Source: Mucilaginibacter sp. OK098 (GTDB taxonomy: Bacteria > Bacteroidota > Bacteroidia > Sphingobacteriales > Sphingobacteriaceae). From it: DNA of 64,000 bases. Below, in pieces: positions 44,231-51,832 of the stretch (position 1 is its first letter; each line of letters starts with the position of its first letter). Where the stretch lies: the NCBI RefSeq assembly GCF_900142915.1, contig NZ_FRCM01000006.1:137503-201502 (forward strand), given 5' to 3'. The notes beneath the pieces are model-generated. The model was not told the DNA's origin, did no database searches, and was given only the letters and a program-made list of their open reading frames with translations. A program made the translations under genes and the position numbers.

Positions 44231-44238
44231 CAAAGTTA
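44231..44238 (-). promoter_or_regulatory. -7 box 9 nt before uvrB
   Basis: Minus strand TAACTTTG, exact TAnnTTTG match, ending 9 nt before the uvrB ATG. It predicts a 5' leader of only a few bases. Confidence 0.5.
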
Positions 44239-44443
44239 GTTATTAGTGATTAGAGATTAGTTAATCAGAGGTCAGTTTATCAGTTAACTCTTTAAACGTT
44301 TTTATGTCGGCATAATCTTAAACATAGCAAAATAAAGATATGTTAATGACAACCTTATGTCAGCAGTGATTTATAGATTTAATTTTCCTTAAATTTATAG
44401 TGCTATAACTAATCTCTAACCTCTGGTCAACTAATCACTAACC
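44239..44443. repeat. Inverted word-repeat pair between uvrB and upp
   Basis: Left arm 44239-44288 (TATTAGTGATTAGAGATTAG, TTAATCAGAGGTCAG), right arm 44406-44443 (ACTAATCTCTAACCTCTGG, TCAACTAATCACTAACC), reverse-complementary with mismatches. The right arm ends at the base before the upp ATG, and the left arm touches the uvrB promoter. The two genes are divergent, so this is not a terminator. Confidence 0.75.
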
Positions 44444-45088
44444 ATGACTTTCATCCTCAACAAAACAAACACTATCGGCAACCAGTTCCTGGCCGAGCTG
44501 CGCGATGTTAACATTCAGCAGGATAAAGCCCGTTTCAGGCGTAACCAGGAAAAGCTGGGCGCAATCCTGGCTTATGAGATCAGCAAAACATTAACGTATA
44601 CCGAAAAAGAAGTACAAACCCCATTAGGCATAGCTAATATAAACACACTTACCGAACAGCCTGTTTTGTGCACCATTTTACGGGCAGGACTGCCTTTTCA
44701 CCAGGGGTTTATGCATTTTTTTGACGATGCCCCTTCAGCGTTCGTAACTGCATACCGTAAGGTAAAAAAGAACGGCACCTTTATTATTAATATTGATCAT
44801 ATCTCTGCACCCGACCTTGATGGCAAAACGCTTATAATGTGCGATACTATGCTTGCAACAGGCCAAAGCATAGTACAGGTTTGCAGAGAGCTAATGGCCC
44901 AATATACTATTAAAGAGCTGCACATAGCGGCAATTATTGCCAGCACCGAAGGTATAATCCACGTACGCGCCAACCTGCCCAAAGCAAAGCTATGGCTTTG
45001 CGCCATTGATGAAGAAATGACCAGCAAAGCGTACATAGTTCCCGGTTTGGGTGATGCCGGGGATCTGGCGTTTGGGGAGAAAGTGTGA
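44444..45088 (+). CDS. upp: Uracil phosphoribosyltransferase
   Basis: 214 residues, normal length. It makes UMP from uracil and PRPP in pyrimidine salvage. The PRPP-binding loop is DGKTLIMCDTMLATGQSIV (about 126-144); the uracil site is the C-terminal IVPGLGDAGDLAFG (about 198-211); LCTILRAGLPFHQGF (about 76-90) is also typical. It is followed by a YjjG-like nucleotidase on the same strand, linked in metabolism through pyrimidine nucleotides. Confidence 0.95.
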   Translation: MTFILNKTNTIGNQFLAELRDVNIQQDKARFRRNQEKLGAILAYEISKTLTYTEKEVQTPLGIANINTLTEQPVLCTILRAGLPFHQGFMHFFDDAPSAFVTAYRKVKKNGTFIINIDHISAPDLDGKTLIMCDTMLATGQSIVQVCRELMAQYTIKELHIAAIIASTEGIIHVRANLPKAKLWLCAIDEEMTSKAYIVPGLGDAGDLAFGEKV

Positions 45089-45091
45089 GGA

Positions 45092-45269
45092 TGATTTCGG
45101 AATTCGGATGTTCGATTTCGGATTTTTGGGTGGAAAATTGTATTGACCTGTATTGCAGGGGAGAATTACATTCATCCTTATTTTCATAATTCGGGGAACA
45201 AATCGATTTATACCTAACTTTGCATAGCTATGAATAAATCCGAAATCGAACATCCGAAATCCGAAATCA
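45092..45269. repeat. 34-bp inverted repeat reaching into the YjjG-like gene
   Basis: The left arm 45092-45125 reads TGATTTCGGAATTCGGATG then TTCGATTTCGGATTT. The right arm 45236-45269 is its reverse complement with one mismatch in 34. The right arm lies wholly inside coding sequence, codons 3-13 of the next gene. The same word (CCGAAATCGAA) occurs as a direct repeat at 51715-51826. Confidence 0.9.
45215..45222 (+). promoter_or_regulatory. -7 box 7 nt before the YjjG-like start
   Basis: TAACTTTG, exact TAnnTTTG match, ending 7 nt before the ATG at 45230. It lies between the two arms of the inverted repeat. Confidence 0.5.
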
Positions 45270-45961
45270 AAACATACAAGCACATCTTCTTCGATCTTGA
45301 CCATACCATTTGGGATTTTGATAAAAATGCCGAGGAAACATTGTATGAGCTGTATGAGATCTACCGGTTAAACGAGATCGGTTTGCCTTCAGCATCGCTA
45401 TTTATTGAAACCTACACCCGCAACAACCACCAGCTTTGGGCCGAATACCATACCGGGAAGATCACCAAAACCGAGCTGCGTGAAACCCGATTTAAAAGAA
45501 CATTTATTGAACTGGGTGTGCACCCGGATGTATTGCCCATAGCTTTTGAGGATGATTATGTAAAGCTTTGTCCTACCAAAACCAACCTGTTCCCGCATGC
45601 GCATGAAACCCTGCAATACCTGCAGAACAAATATACGCTGCATTTAATATCCAATGGTTTCAAAGAGGCGTCAACCTTAAAAATTGGCAACACTAACATC
45701 GGCAGGTATTTTGATAAGGTTATTATCTCCGAGATCATAGGCATTAACAAACCCGATCCTGCAATTTTTCAACATGCACTGGATTTGGCAGGAGCCGAAA
45801 AACATGAAAGCATAATGATTGGCGACAGCCTGGAAGCAGACGTTTACGGCGCATTAAATTTTGGCATGGACGCTATTTATTTTAACCCGTTTAATGCGCC
45901 AAAGCCAAGTGATGTGCTTTTGCAGGTTACTCATTTAAAAGAGTTAACTTTATTGTTGTAA
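45230..45961 (+). CDS. YjjG-like HAD pyrimidine nucleotidase
   Basis: 243 residues. HAD motifs: FFDLDHTIWDFD (motif I, about 19-30), HLISNGFKEAS (motif II), the Lys in INKPDPAIF (motif III) and MIGDSLEADVYGA (motif IV). This matches YjjG, a noncanonical pyrimidine nucleoside monophosphatase. The first about 15 residues (MNKSEIEHPKSEIKT) are not part of the fold and are encoded by the repeat arm 45236-45269. No alternative start codon lies between them and the conserved part, so the repeat-encoded extension is probably translated. It follows upp by 141 nt. Confidence 0.9.
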   Translation: MNKSEIEHPKSEIKTYKHIFFDLDHTIWDFDKNAEETLYELYEIYRLNEIGLPSASLFIETYTRNNHQLWAEYHTGKITKTELRETRFKRTFIELGVHPDVLPIAFEDDYVKLCPTKTNLFPHAHETLQYLQNKYTLHLISNGFKEASTLKIGNTNIGRYFDKVIISEIIGINKPDPAIFQHALDLAGAEKHESIMIGDSLEADVYGALNFGMDAIYFNPFNAPKPSDVLLQVTHLKELTLLL

Positions 45962-45965
45962 AATT

Positions 45966-46640
45966 ATGGATCAAAACATAAAAGCAATAATTACCGGCGC
46001 TACGGGCATGGTGGGCGAAGGCGTATTACATGAATGCTTACAACATCCGCAAGTTTCTGAAGTTTTAATAATTAACAGGAAACCCAGCGGCATGGTACAT
46101 CCTAAATTAAAGGAGATCATCCACACTGATTTTTTTGATCTGTCTGCAATTGAATCTCAGCTTAAAGGTTACAACGCCTGCTACTTTTGCCTGGGCGTTT
46201 CGTCTGTTGGGATGAAAGAGCCTGAATATTATAAAATGACCTATACCTTAACCATGCATGTTGCAGAAGCATTAAGCAGGTTAAATCCTGAAATGGTCTT
46301 CTGTTACGTATCGGGCGGCAGCACAGACAGCACCGAAAAAGGTCGTGTGATGTGGGCCAGGGTAAAAGGTAAAACTGAAAATGACTTAATGAAGCTGCCG
46401 TTTAAGCAGGTATTCAATTTCCGCCCGGGTTATATGCATCCTACAAAAGGTTTAAAAAATGTATTGCCTTATTATAAATACATGACCTGGTTATATCCAT
46501 TTTTCCGTGCTGTATTACCCAACATGGTAAGTACACTGGCTGAACTTGGCCTGGCAATGATAAACGTTACCCGGTTTGGGTATGAAAAGCGTATTTTAGA
46601 AGTTAAGGATATAAAAATCGCGGCGCACCGCAATAAATAA
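45966..46640 (+). CDS. NAD(P)-binding Rossmann-fold protein (HTATIP2-like)
   Basis: 224 residues. An N-terminal dinucleotide motif KAIITGATGMVGEGVLHECL (about 6-25) and YVSGGSTDSTEKG later, typical of atypical short-chain dehydrogenases of the NAD-dependent epimerase class; the usual YxxxK catalytic pair is not obvious. These proteins are usually annotated as oxidoreductases without a known substrate. It starts 4 nt after the nucleotidase stop, so the two form one unit. It ends before a perfect palindrome. Confidence 0.8.
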   Translation: MDQNIKAIITGATGMVGEGVLHECLQHPQVSEVLIINRKPSGMVHPKLKEIIHTDFFDLSAIESQLKGYNACYFCLGVSSVGMKEPEYYKMTYTLTMHVAEALSRLNPEMVFCYVSGGSTDSTEKGRVMWARVKGKTENDLMKLPFKQVFNFRPGYMHPTKGLKNVLPYYKYMTWLYPFFRAVLPNMVSTLAELGLAMINVTRFGYEKRILEVKDIKIAAHRNK

Positions 46641-46651
46641 TTAAACCCGGA

Positions 46652-46684
46652 AGACTTACGAAGTTTTAAAAACTTCGTAAGTCT
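46652..46684. repeat. 33-nt perfect palindrome between convergent genes
   Basis: AGACTTACGAAGTTTT (46652-46667), one A, and its exact complement (46669-46684). It has the same geometry, 16 + 1 + 16, and the same AGA...TTTT-A-AAAA...TCT frame as the palindrome at 38730-38762, with different inner bases. It probably acts as a two-way terminator. Confidence 0.8.
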
Positions 46685-46697
46685 GAATCACTAATAT

Positions 46698-47261
46698 CTA
46701 CATCCCCGCCACCTGGTCTTCCAACTCCTGGTACCACTCGGCTCCATATTTGCGGATCAGCGGGGCTTTTAAAAATTCATGAACTCTTACCTTCAATTCA
46801 TTACCAAATGAGCATGCAGGGCTGCAAATGCTCCACCTGTCGTAATTTAAAGCATCAAACTCAGGGTATTTGGTTATACGGATTGGATAAAGGTGACACG
46901 AGATCGGTTTTTTCCAGTCAATAGCGCCATGCTCGTATGCTTTTTCAATGGCACATTTGGTTATTCCGTTTTCAAATATCACGTAAGCACACTCTTTATT
47001 AACATCAACGCAGGGTGTGGTATAATCACCTTCAAAGTCTGTTACGTAGGTGCCCACCTTCTCAACTGTTGCAATTCCTTTGGCATTCATAAACGGCTTA
47101 ACCTTTGGATATATTTCATCCAAAATATCAAGCTCGTCAGCGTTTAACGGCGCACCCGAGTCGCCTTCCAGGCAACAGGCACCTTTGCACTTATTTAAAT
47201 TACAAACAAAATTTTCTTTTACTACATCTTCATGTACTAAAACATGGCCAACCTCTATCAT
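46698..47261 (-). CDS. DUF3109 family cysteine-rich protein
   Basis: 187 residues. A cysteine cluster near the N-terminus (CNLNKCKGACCLEGDSGAPL, about 20-39) and later cysteines (CVDVNKECAY, CAIEK, SCHLYPIRI, SICSPACSFG). This is the DUF3109 pattern, related to YkgJ-type zinc or iron-sulfur cluster proteins. No function is established. It ends 2 nt after the preceding DUF3108 gene starts its own frame downstream; the two lie 2 nt apart and are co-transcribed. Confidence 0.85.
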   Translation of the reverse strand: MIEVGHVLVHEDVVKENFVCNLNKCKGACCLEGDSGAPLNADELDILDEIYPKVKPFMNAKGIATVEKVGTYVTDFEGDYTTPCVDVNKECAYVIFENGITKCAIEKAYEHGAIDWKKPISCHLYPIRITKYPEFDALNYDRWSICSPACSFGNELKVRVHEFLKAPLIRKYGAEWYQELEDQVAGM

Positions 47262-47263
47262 TG

Positions 47264-48040
47264 TTATTTTTTTAGGGGATTTAAAGGATATTTTAAATTT
47301 TTAGCTCCTGTTAAATCCATTGTTATACTGCCCACCACCAATTCAACATGGGCTTTTACCGGGATCCTGTTGTTGTCATCAGTGATCCACAAATATAGTT
47401 TACTGCTTTTTCTGAATACACGCCCGGGGATAATTGTCGGGTTAAATTTTAAGCAGTTAAATTTTCCTATAGAACAATCCATCTTTTCTTTTCCGGCATA
47501 GGTTATCTCCATCGAATGGATCCCGTCCTCTAAAAAGTACTGTAAGTTAAATTTATCCCCAATGTGCAGCTTCGAAATATCAACGCTGCGGGCAAAATAA
47601 TAGGCCGATAAAAAGTCAAATACCTTACCCTTCATAGGGAAAACACCTTTATCAGCCGTTATCTTCTCCGTGTTATGGTCGTACGTTACATGGTCACTAT
47701 GCCTGTAGCTGGCTTCCTTACGGTTTTCGGTGTAAAAGTATGGCTCCAACGTTTTTTTATCAACGTAGCTTTCATAACGGTTCCGCACTTTGTAAAAAAT
47801 ATCAAAAGTGCCGGCTGTTTTACTATCTGCCACAATATGAAAGGCCGGATTATCGAACTTCTTGTCGCTTTCCAGTACTTTTATATTGGCTTCGGCGGCT
47901 GTAAAAAAACCATATTTTAATTTATAGCTTAATTCCTCACCTATCTTAAAAGAAGGCTCGCCAAGGTAATTCATATCCTGGCTAAATGATTTGGAAACCA
48001 AAACCGTTAAAAAGGATATGACCAGGATATATTTATTCAT
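47264..48040 (-). CDS. DUF3108 family secreted protein
   Basis: 258 residues. A signal peptide (MNKYILVISFLTVLVSKSFS, cleavage before QDMN). The mature part is predicted all-beta: FKIGEELSYKLKYGFFTAAE, then YESYVDKKTLEPYFYTENRK and KLYLWITDDNNRIPVKAHVE. This is DUF3108, whose members are periplasmic or outer-membrane-associated and structurally similar to LolA-like folds; the role is not known. It lies directly upstream of the DUF3109 gene in one unit. Confidence 0.85.
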   Translation of the reverse strand: MNKYILVISFLTVLVSKSFSQDMNYLGEPSFKIGEELSYKLKYGFFTAAEANIKVLESDKKFDNPAFHIVADSKTAGTFDIFYKVRNRYESYVDKKTLEPYFYTENRKEASYRHSDHVTYDHNTEKITADKGVFPMKGKVFDFLSAYYFARSVDISKLHIGDKFNLQYFLEDGIHSMEITYAGKEKMDCSIGKFNCLKFNPTIIPGRVFRKSSKLYLWITDDNNRIPVKAHVELVVGSITMDLTGAKNLKYPLNPLKK

Positions 48041-48179
48041 CTATTATAGTTATTAGCCCTTGGCCTTAAGTGCAATTAATTGTGTTTGTTTTGGTAATTG
48101 TTTAAGACTCTGACTATAAACTAAGCCAAAAGTAAAATAGTATGTTTAAAGGATGATATTCAGTAAATAAATATTGATT

Positions 48180-48267
48180 TTGTAGAGACGCAATACTTTG
48201 CGTCTCAGGAATAATGAACCTAATCCATCTGTCATAGTAGGAGACGCAAAGTATTGCGTCTCTACAA
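48180..48267. repeat. BIME-like pair of REP palindromes
   Basis: A 27-bp perfect inverted repeat: 48180-48206 (TTGTAGAGACGCAATACTTT, GCGTCTC) and 48241-48267, with a 34-bp spacer. Each arm is itself an imperfect palindrome (AGACGCAA/TTGCGTCT). Single copies of the family lie at 7190, 8342 and 33062. It fills the gap between the DUF3108 and DUF2480 genes. Confidence 0.85.
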
Positions 48268-48270
48268 GTT

Positions 48271-48786
48271 CTAATCCCTCTTTTTATAAATTGGCACAGT
48301 TGAGCAGGGTTCGCCAAACATCAGGCTTTTTACCACCGGTGTAAGCTTTTTTGTTAACTCAACATAAGCAGATACCGGAACCGGGATATCACCGCAACCC
48401 TTTATAACTATTCGCTGATCGCGGTATTGTTCAACATCCATACCTGCTATACCTTTTACAAACAGCACGGTCTCCAGCACATCTGCATCACCAAAAACAA
48501 CTTCTTTTGCGTATGGAGCAAGCCGGTTTGCCAGCAGCATGTAGGCCCATGCTGGTACTATGGCATCGGCTGTGCAGGTCACAGCTACATATTTACCCTC
48601 GTACTGAGCCCAGTCATGCCCTTTCACAAATTCCCTGAAATCCTTTTCCTTCAGTATCAGCTCCATGAAAAGGTTGTCCTTTATATCATATACAACCCTG
48701 TCACCTTCCGGGTAAAAAGCAGCGGGATCCAAAGTGACCAGGCCACTTTGCGCTACTTTATTTATTATGTTCTCTTGTATTTCCAT
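48271..48786 (-). CDS. DUF2480 family protein
   Basis: 171 residues. It begins MEIQENIINKVAQSGLVTLD and contains VYDIKDNLFMELILKEKDFR, FVKGHDWAQYEGKYVAVTCT, and near the end KSLMFGEPCSTVPIYKKR. These match DUF2480, a Bacteroidota family of cytoplasmic proteins without known function. It has no signal peptide or membrane segment. It follows the toxin gene by 29 nt on the same strand but is a conserved core gene of the phylum, so its closeness to the toxin is probably accidental. Confidence 0.85.
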   Translation of the reverse strand: MEIQENIINKVAQSGLVTLDPAAFYPEGDRVVYDIKDNLFMELILKEKDFREFVKGHDWAQYEGKYVAVTCTADAIVPAWAYMLLANRLAPYAKEVVFGDADVLETVLFVKGIAGMDVEQYRDQRIVIKGCGDIPVPVSAYVELTKKLTPVVKSLMFGEPCSTVPIYKKRD

Positions 48787-48815
48787 GATTTTTTTACCAA
48801 CGACACTCTCCGTTA

Positions 48816-49085
48816 TTAATAATGTCCCTTTAAAGAAAGAATACTTAATATTACAATTTTATCATTTGGGAGTATTTCATAAACCAATCTGTGTTCACTG
48901 TTTATCCGCCTAGACCATTTTCCCGTAAGCTCATGTTTCAAAGGTTCCGGTTTCCCAATCCCTTCAAATGGATGTTCAATAATATCTGCTATCAGTTCAT
49001 AAATCTTCTTTTGGACCTGTTTATTTCCTGAATTCTTCCAAAAAGTCAAATCTTTGAGCGCTTTACTGGAATAGATTATTTCCAT
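48816..49085 (-). CDS. YoeB/Txe family toxin
   Basis: 89 residues, normal for YoeB. The family signature is GKPEPLKHELTGKWSRRINS (about 50-69) followed by EHRLVYEI, with the catalytic Glu, Arg and His residues of this RelE-fold mRNA interferase, and a terminal SLKGHY. YoeB cleaves mRNA at the ribosome when its antitoxin is degraded. Its start overlaps the antitoxin gene by 10 nt, the usual layout with the antitoxin first. Confidence 0.92.
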   Translation of the reverse strand: MEIIYSSKALKDLTFWKNSGNKQVQKKIYELIADIIEHPFEGIGKPEPLKHELTGKWSRRINSEHRLVYEILPNDKIVILSILSLKGHY

Positions 49086-49276
49086 AGGTCCTCTAATCGG
49101 ATTTTAGTCCCTTTTCCCTCTGCTACTTCTTTGCTTCCTTCTAAAACTTTGGCTACAAATTCAGGGTTATAAGGGCTTTTTTCCTGCCTTTCAAATGGTA
49201 CATCCAAAGCTATTGCCAATTTCTCAAACAGGCTGGCCTGCTCTTCTGATTTCGGGTGTATGGTTATTGTTTCCAT
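49076..49276 (-). CDS. Antitoxin partner of the YoeB toxin (DUF2683-like)
   Basis: 66 residues. It begins METITIHPKSEEQASLFEKL and ends KGTKIRLEDLWK. Short, mostly helical, acidic at the C-terminus; the N-terminal strand could dimerise and bind the operator. The sequence is like DUF2683-type antitoxins seen beside Bacteroidota RelE/YoeB toxins, and not like E. coli YefM. The assignment rests mainly on its place directly upstream of and overlapping yoeB. Confidence 0.8.
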   Translation of the reverse strand: METITIHPKSEEQASLFEKLAIALDVPFERQEKSPYNPEFVAKVLEGSKEVAEGKGTKIRLEDLWK

Positions 49277-49392
49277 ATTTTCAATATTGAAATTTTTCTG
49301 CTTCTACCCTGTTTTGCCTTTATTAATGTTCCTATCAACGAAGCAACCTTAAATTCTTAGTATTACTTGTTGAAAACAGCTACAAAAAGAGC

Positions 49393-49430
49393 AAAAAAAA
49401 TCCGGGAGTAGCAATAACGCTATCCCGGAT
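49393..49430 (-). terminator. Intrinsic terminator of ppiD
   Basis: On the minus strand a stem ATCCGGGA-TAGC / GCTA-CTCCCGGAT with a small loop (49400-49412 with 49419-49430) is followed by eight T (the A-run at 49393-49400). Confidence 0.8.
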
Positions 49431-49451
49431 ACAAAATTACTTTATTTTTTC

Positions 49452-51560
49452 TTATAAGAACTTAGCTCTGTAATCTTTTACATTCGCCTTATCTTTCAAG
49501 GCATCAAATATTTGCGGTTCTGAGCGTTGTAACAGCGCCTGGCTTAATTGTTCCTTCTCTCTTACTGCATTTGTAAACGGCGCCGGGTTAATAAAGCTGT
49601 CAACACTAAATACAAATACTCCCTGCTGGCCTTCAACCGGTTTTGATAGTTTATTTGGCTGTGAACCAAAAACAGTACCTATAACTTTATATTCAGCTGA
49701 TGAGCCCGGAATTACAGGGTTTGCAAAAACAATGTTCTGCAAAGGATTAACCTTAGCACCTGATTTTTGAGCAACCTGGTCAATTGATGTTGAACCATTT
49801 AACGCCGATTGCAGTTTATCAGTTAATAACTTGCCTTTAACTTTATTTTTAACCAGTGGCTCAATCTGTTTTTTAACAGCATCAAGCGATAGCTGACCTT
49901 TAGGTTTAATTTGCAATAAATGTGCAACAATGTATTGATCGCCGGTAATGTAAACTTTGTCAGAAAAATCACCTTTTTCAGCACCAAAAGCCCATTTAAC
50001 AATATCGCGGCCGCTTTCAACACCCGGAAAAGATGCTGCTACCCCATTTACATCAGTTGCAATTTTTGTTTTCAGCCCTTCTTTTTTAGCCACTTCATCA
50101 AAATTCTCTTTTGTTAAGTTACCTAAAAATCCTTGCGCTTTACTGTATACAGCTGTTTGTGTAGCGCTGCTTGCCTTTAAAGGCACGTCAACAAGTGCAA
50201 CCTTTACCACTTTTGATGATCCTTTCTGATCCTCTATCTCGATCAGGTGAACGCCATATTGTGAAGCAACAACTTTCAGCTCGCCTTTTTTGCCGCTAAA
50301 CACTGCATCCTCCAAAACAGGGGGCAGTGCGCCACGTGCAAATGTTCCAAGGTCTCCGCCTTTTACAGCTGTGTTTTTATCAATAGAAAACATGTTTGCA
50401 AGGTCTGCAAATGATTTTCCGCCCGCAATCAATTTTTTAAGCGAGTCGGCCTTAGCCATTGCTTTATCAAGGCCAATTGATTTATCATCAATAACTATAT
50501 GGCGTGCTTTTACTGAATCAGGTTCAGTATGCGAATCAACAAGTTTTGCAATTTTATAGCTTCCGCCTGTTAAGTAAGGACCATACATAAAACCTTTAGA
50601 TGCGGTAAACATTACCGAGTCAAGCTTTGGATCCAGACGGCCTTTATGCAAATAGGTAAGCGGCACTTTTGTTTCTGAATTTATCTGTACAAAAAGCGAA
50701 TCGTTTGTTGATGCTTTAAACTCAGTCGCTAATTTCTCAGCCTGTAGTTTAATAGCTGCCGAGTCGGCTTTTGATGGCGATGCATTAAAGCTTACGTAAT
50801 CAAAAGTCCTTAATTCCTGTGGTGCTTTAAACTCGCCTTTATGCTCATCATAATAGCTTTGATAATCGGCATCGGTAACAGTAACCTTATTATCAGGTAC
50901 TGATGCGTAGTCAAGCGTAACATATTTGAAATTAGCAAGCTTATTTTTGGCCTGGTAATCCTCTTTGGCATCAAGCGAGTTAACATATAGTCCGGTAGTA
51001 ACCAGCGCAATATATTTTTGATTTAATTTATTATTTGCCAGATTCCCGATGAAATCTTTCCATTGCTGTCTTAAAGGGTCATCTGCCTTTGCTGCCTGTA
51101 AATTAGTTTTGAAGGTATTAAACCTGTTTATATCTACTTTACCAGTTTGCGGATCGCCAAAGGCCTGCACTATCTGCGGGTCTGGATTATTTCCGTTAAC
51201 CATTGAGTTAACTTCATCATCACCAACCACTAAACCAAGTTTCTCAACTTCCTTTTTCAGAATCAACTGGCTAATAGTTTGGTTCCAGGTAGTTTCCTGT
51301 ACGTAAGCCGTTATCTGCGGCGTTAAATTACTCTGACCTGATTGCTGTTTAAACTGAGCGCTGTTCTGCTCAAACTTTTTGTTGTACTCATCATAAGCAA
51401 CTTTTTCGCCGCCTACTTCGCCCAGCAAGTTACGGTCATCCCTAAAAAATGATCCACCCGATCTAACAACTTCGCCCACAATAAATGCAAGCAGTGCAAA
51501 TCCAATAAAAAATGCGAGAATCTTCCCCATTCGTTCCCGCAAAAAACCCATAATACCCAT
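49452..51560 (-). CDS. ppiD: PpiD/SurA-like peptidylprolyl isomerase
   Basis: 702 residues. The start GIMGFLRERMGKILAFFIGF leads into one N-terminal transmembrane helix (about 13-33), then a SurA_N-type chaperone domain, and a parvulin domain at about 345-440 (KARHIVIDDKSIGLDKAMAK, then SFADLANMFSIDKNTAVKGG, and QYGVHLIEIED). The layout is that of PpiD, an inner-membrane-anchored periplasmic folding factor for outer-membrane proteins. It heads the run ppiD, lptC, outer-membrane gene, coaX seen across Bacteroidota, here on one strand. Confidence 0.93.
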   Translation of the reverse strand: MGIMGFLRERMGKILAFFIGFALLAFIVGEVVRSGGSFFRDDRNLLGEVGGEKVAYDEYNKKFEQNSAQFKQQSGQSNLTPQITAYVQETTWNQTISQLILKKEVEKLGLVVGDDEVNSMVNGNNPDPQIVQAFGDPQTGKVDINRFNTFKTNLQAAKADDPLRQQWKDFIGNLANNKLNQKYIALVTTGLYVNSLDAKEDYQAKNKLANFKYVTLDYASVPDNKVTVTDADYQSYYDEHKGEFKAPQELRTFDYVSFNASPSKADSAAIKLQAEKLATEFKASTNDSLFVQINSETKVPLTYLHKGRLDPKLDSVMFTASKGFMYGPYLTGGSYKIAKLVDSHTEPDSVKARHIVIDDKSIGLDKAMAKADSLKKLIAGGKSFADLANMFSIDKNTAVKGGDLGTFARGALPPVLEDAVFSGKKGELKVVASQYGVHLIEIEDQKGSSKVVKVALVDVPLKASSATQTAVYSKAQGFLGNLTKENFDEVAKKEGLKTKIATDVNGVAASFPGVESGRDIVKWAFGAEKGDFSDKVYITGDQYIVAHLLQIKPKGQLSLDAVKKQIEPLVKNKVKGKLLTDKLQSALNGSTSIDQVAQKSGAKVNPLQNIVFANPVIPGSSAEYKVIGTVFGSQPNKLSKPVEGQQGVFVFSVDSFINPAPFTNAVREKEQLSQALLQRSEPQIFDALKDKANVKDYRAKFL

Positions 51561-51714
51561 ATACCTGTAAAATTATTTTATATTCTCAAAAGAGGGCGCA
51601 AGATACAATTTTTAGTAAAATTCTATAACACAAAATTTTGTGTATTTAATTATTAAAAAAATAGTGGATTCTATCTTAAAAGCAACCCGGTTTATAATTC
51701 CTATTTTTAAAAAT

Positions 51715-51826
51715 AATTCCGAAATCGAAATTCCCGACTTCTGAAATTATCTTAGCCCTCTTTAGGTCTCAGCCCAAGGGGGGAGGCTTTTACAATTCCG
51801 AAATCGAAATTCCCGACTTCTGAAAT
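51715..51826. repeat. Direct repeat of a 33-bp word island
   Basis: 51715-51747 and 51794-51826 are identical over 33 bp (AATTCCGAAATCGAAATTCC, CGACTTCTGAAAT), 46 bp apart. The second copy ends 6 nt before the lptC stop codon. It is the same word family as 45092-45269 but in direct orientation. Confidence 0.85.
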
Positions 51827-51832
51827 CCCTTC

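Noticed and set aside
45092..45126. The CCGAAATC island as a transcription terminator of upp
   Set aside because: No T-run follows, the other arm lies inside the next gene, and the same layout occurs between divergent genes, so termination alone does not explain it.
48271..49276. A three-gene toxin-antitoxin module including the DUF2480 gene
   Set aside because: DUF2480 is a widespread core family of Bacteroidota found without toxins; only the overlapping yoeB/antitoxin pair is a module.
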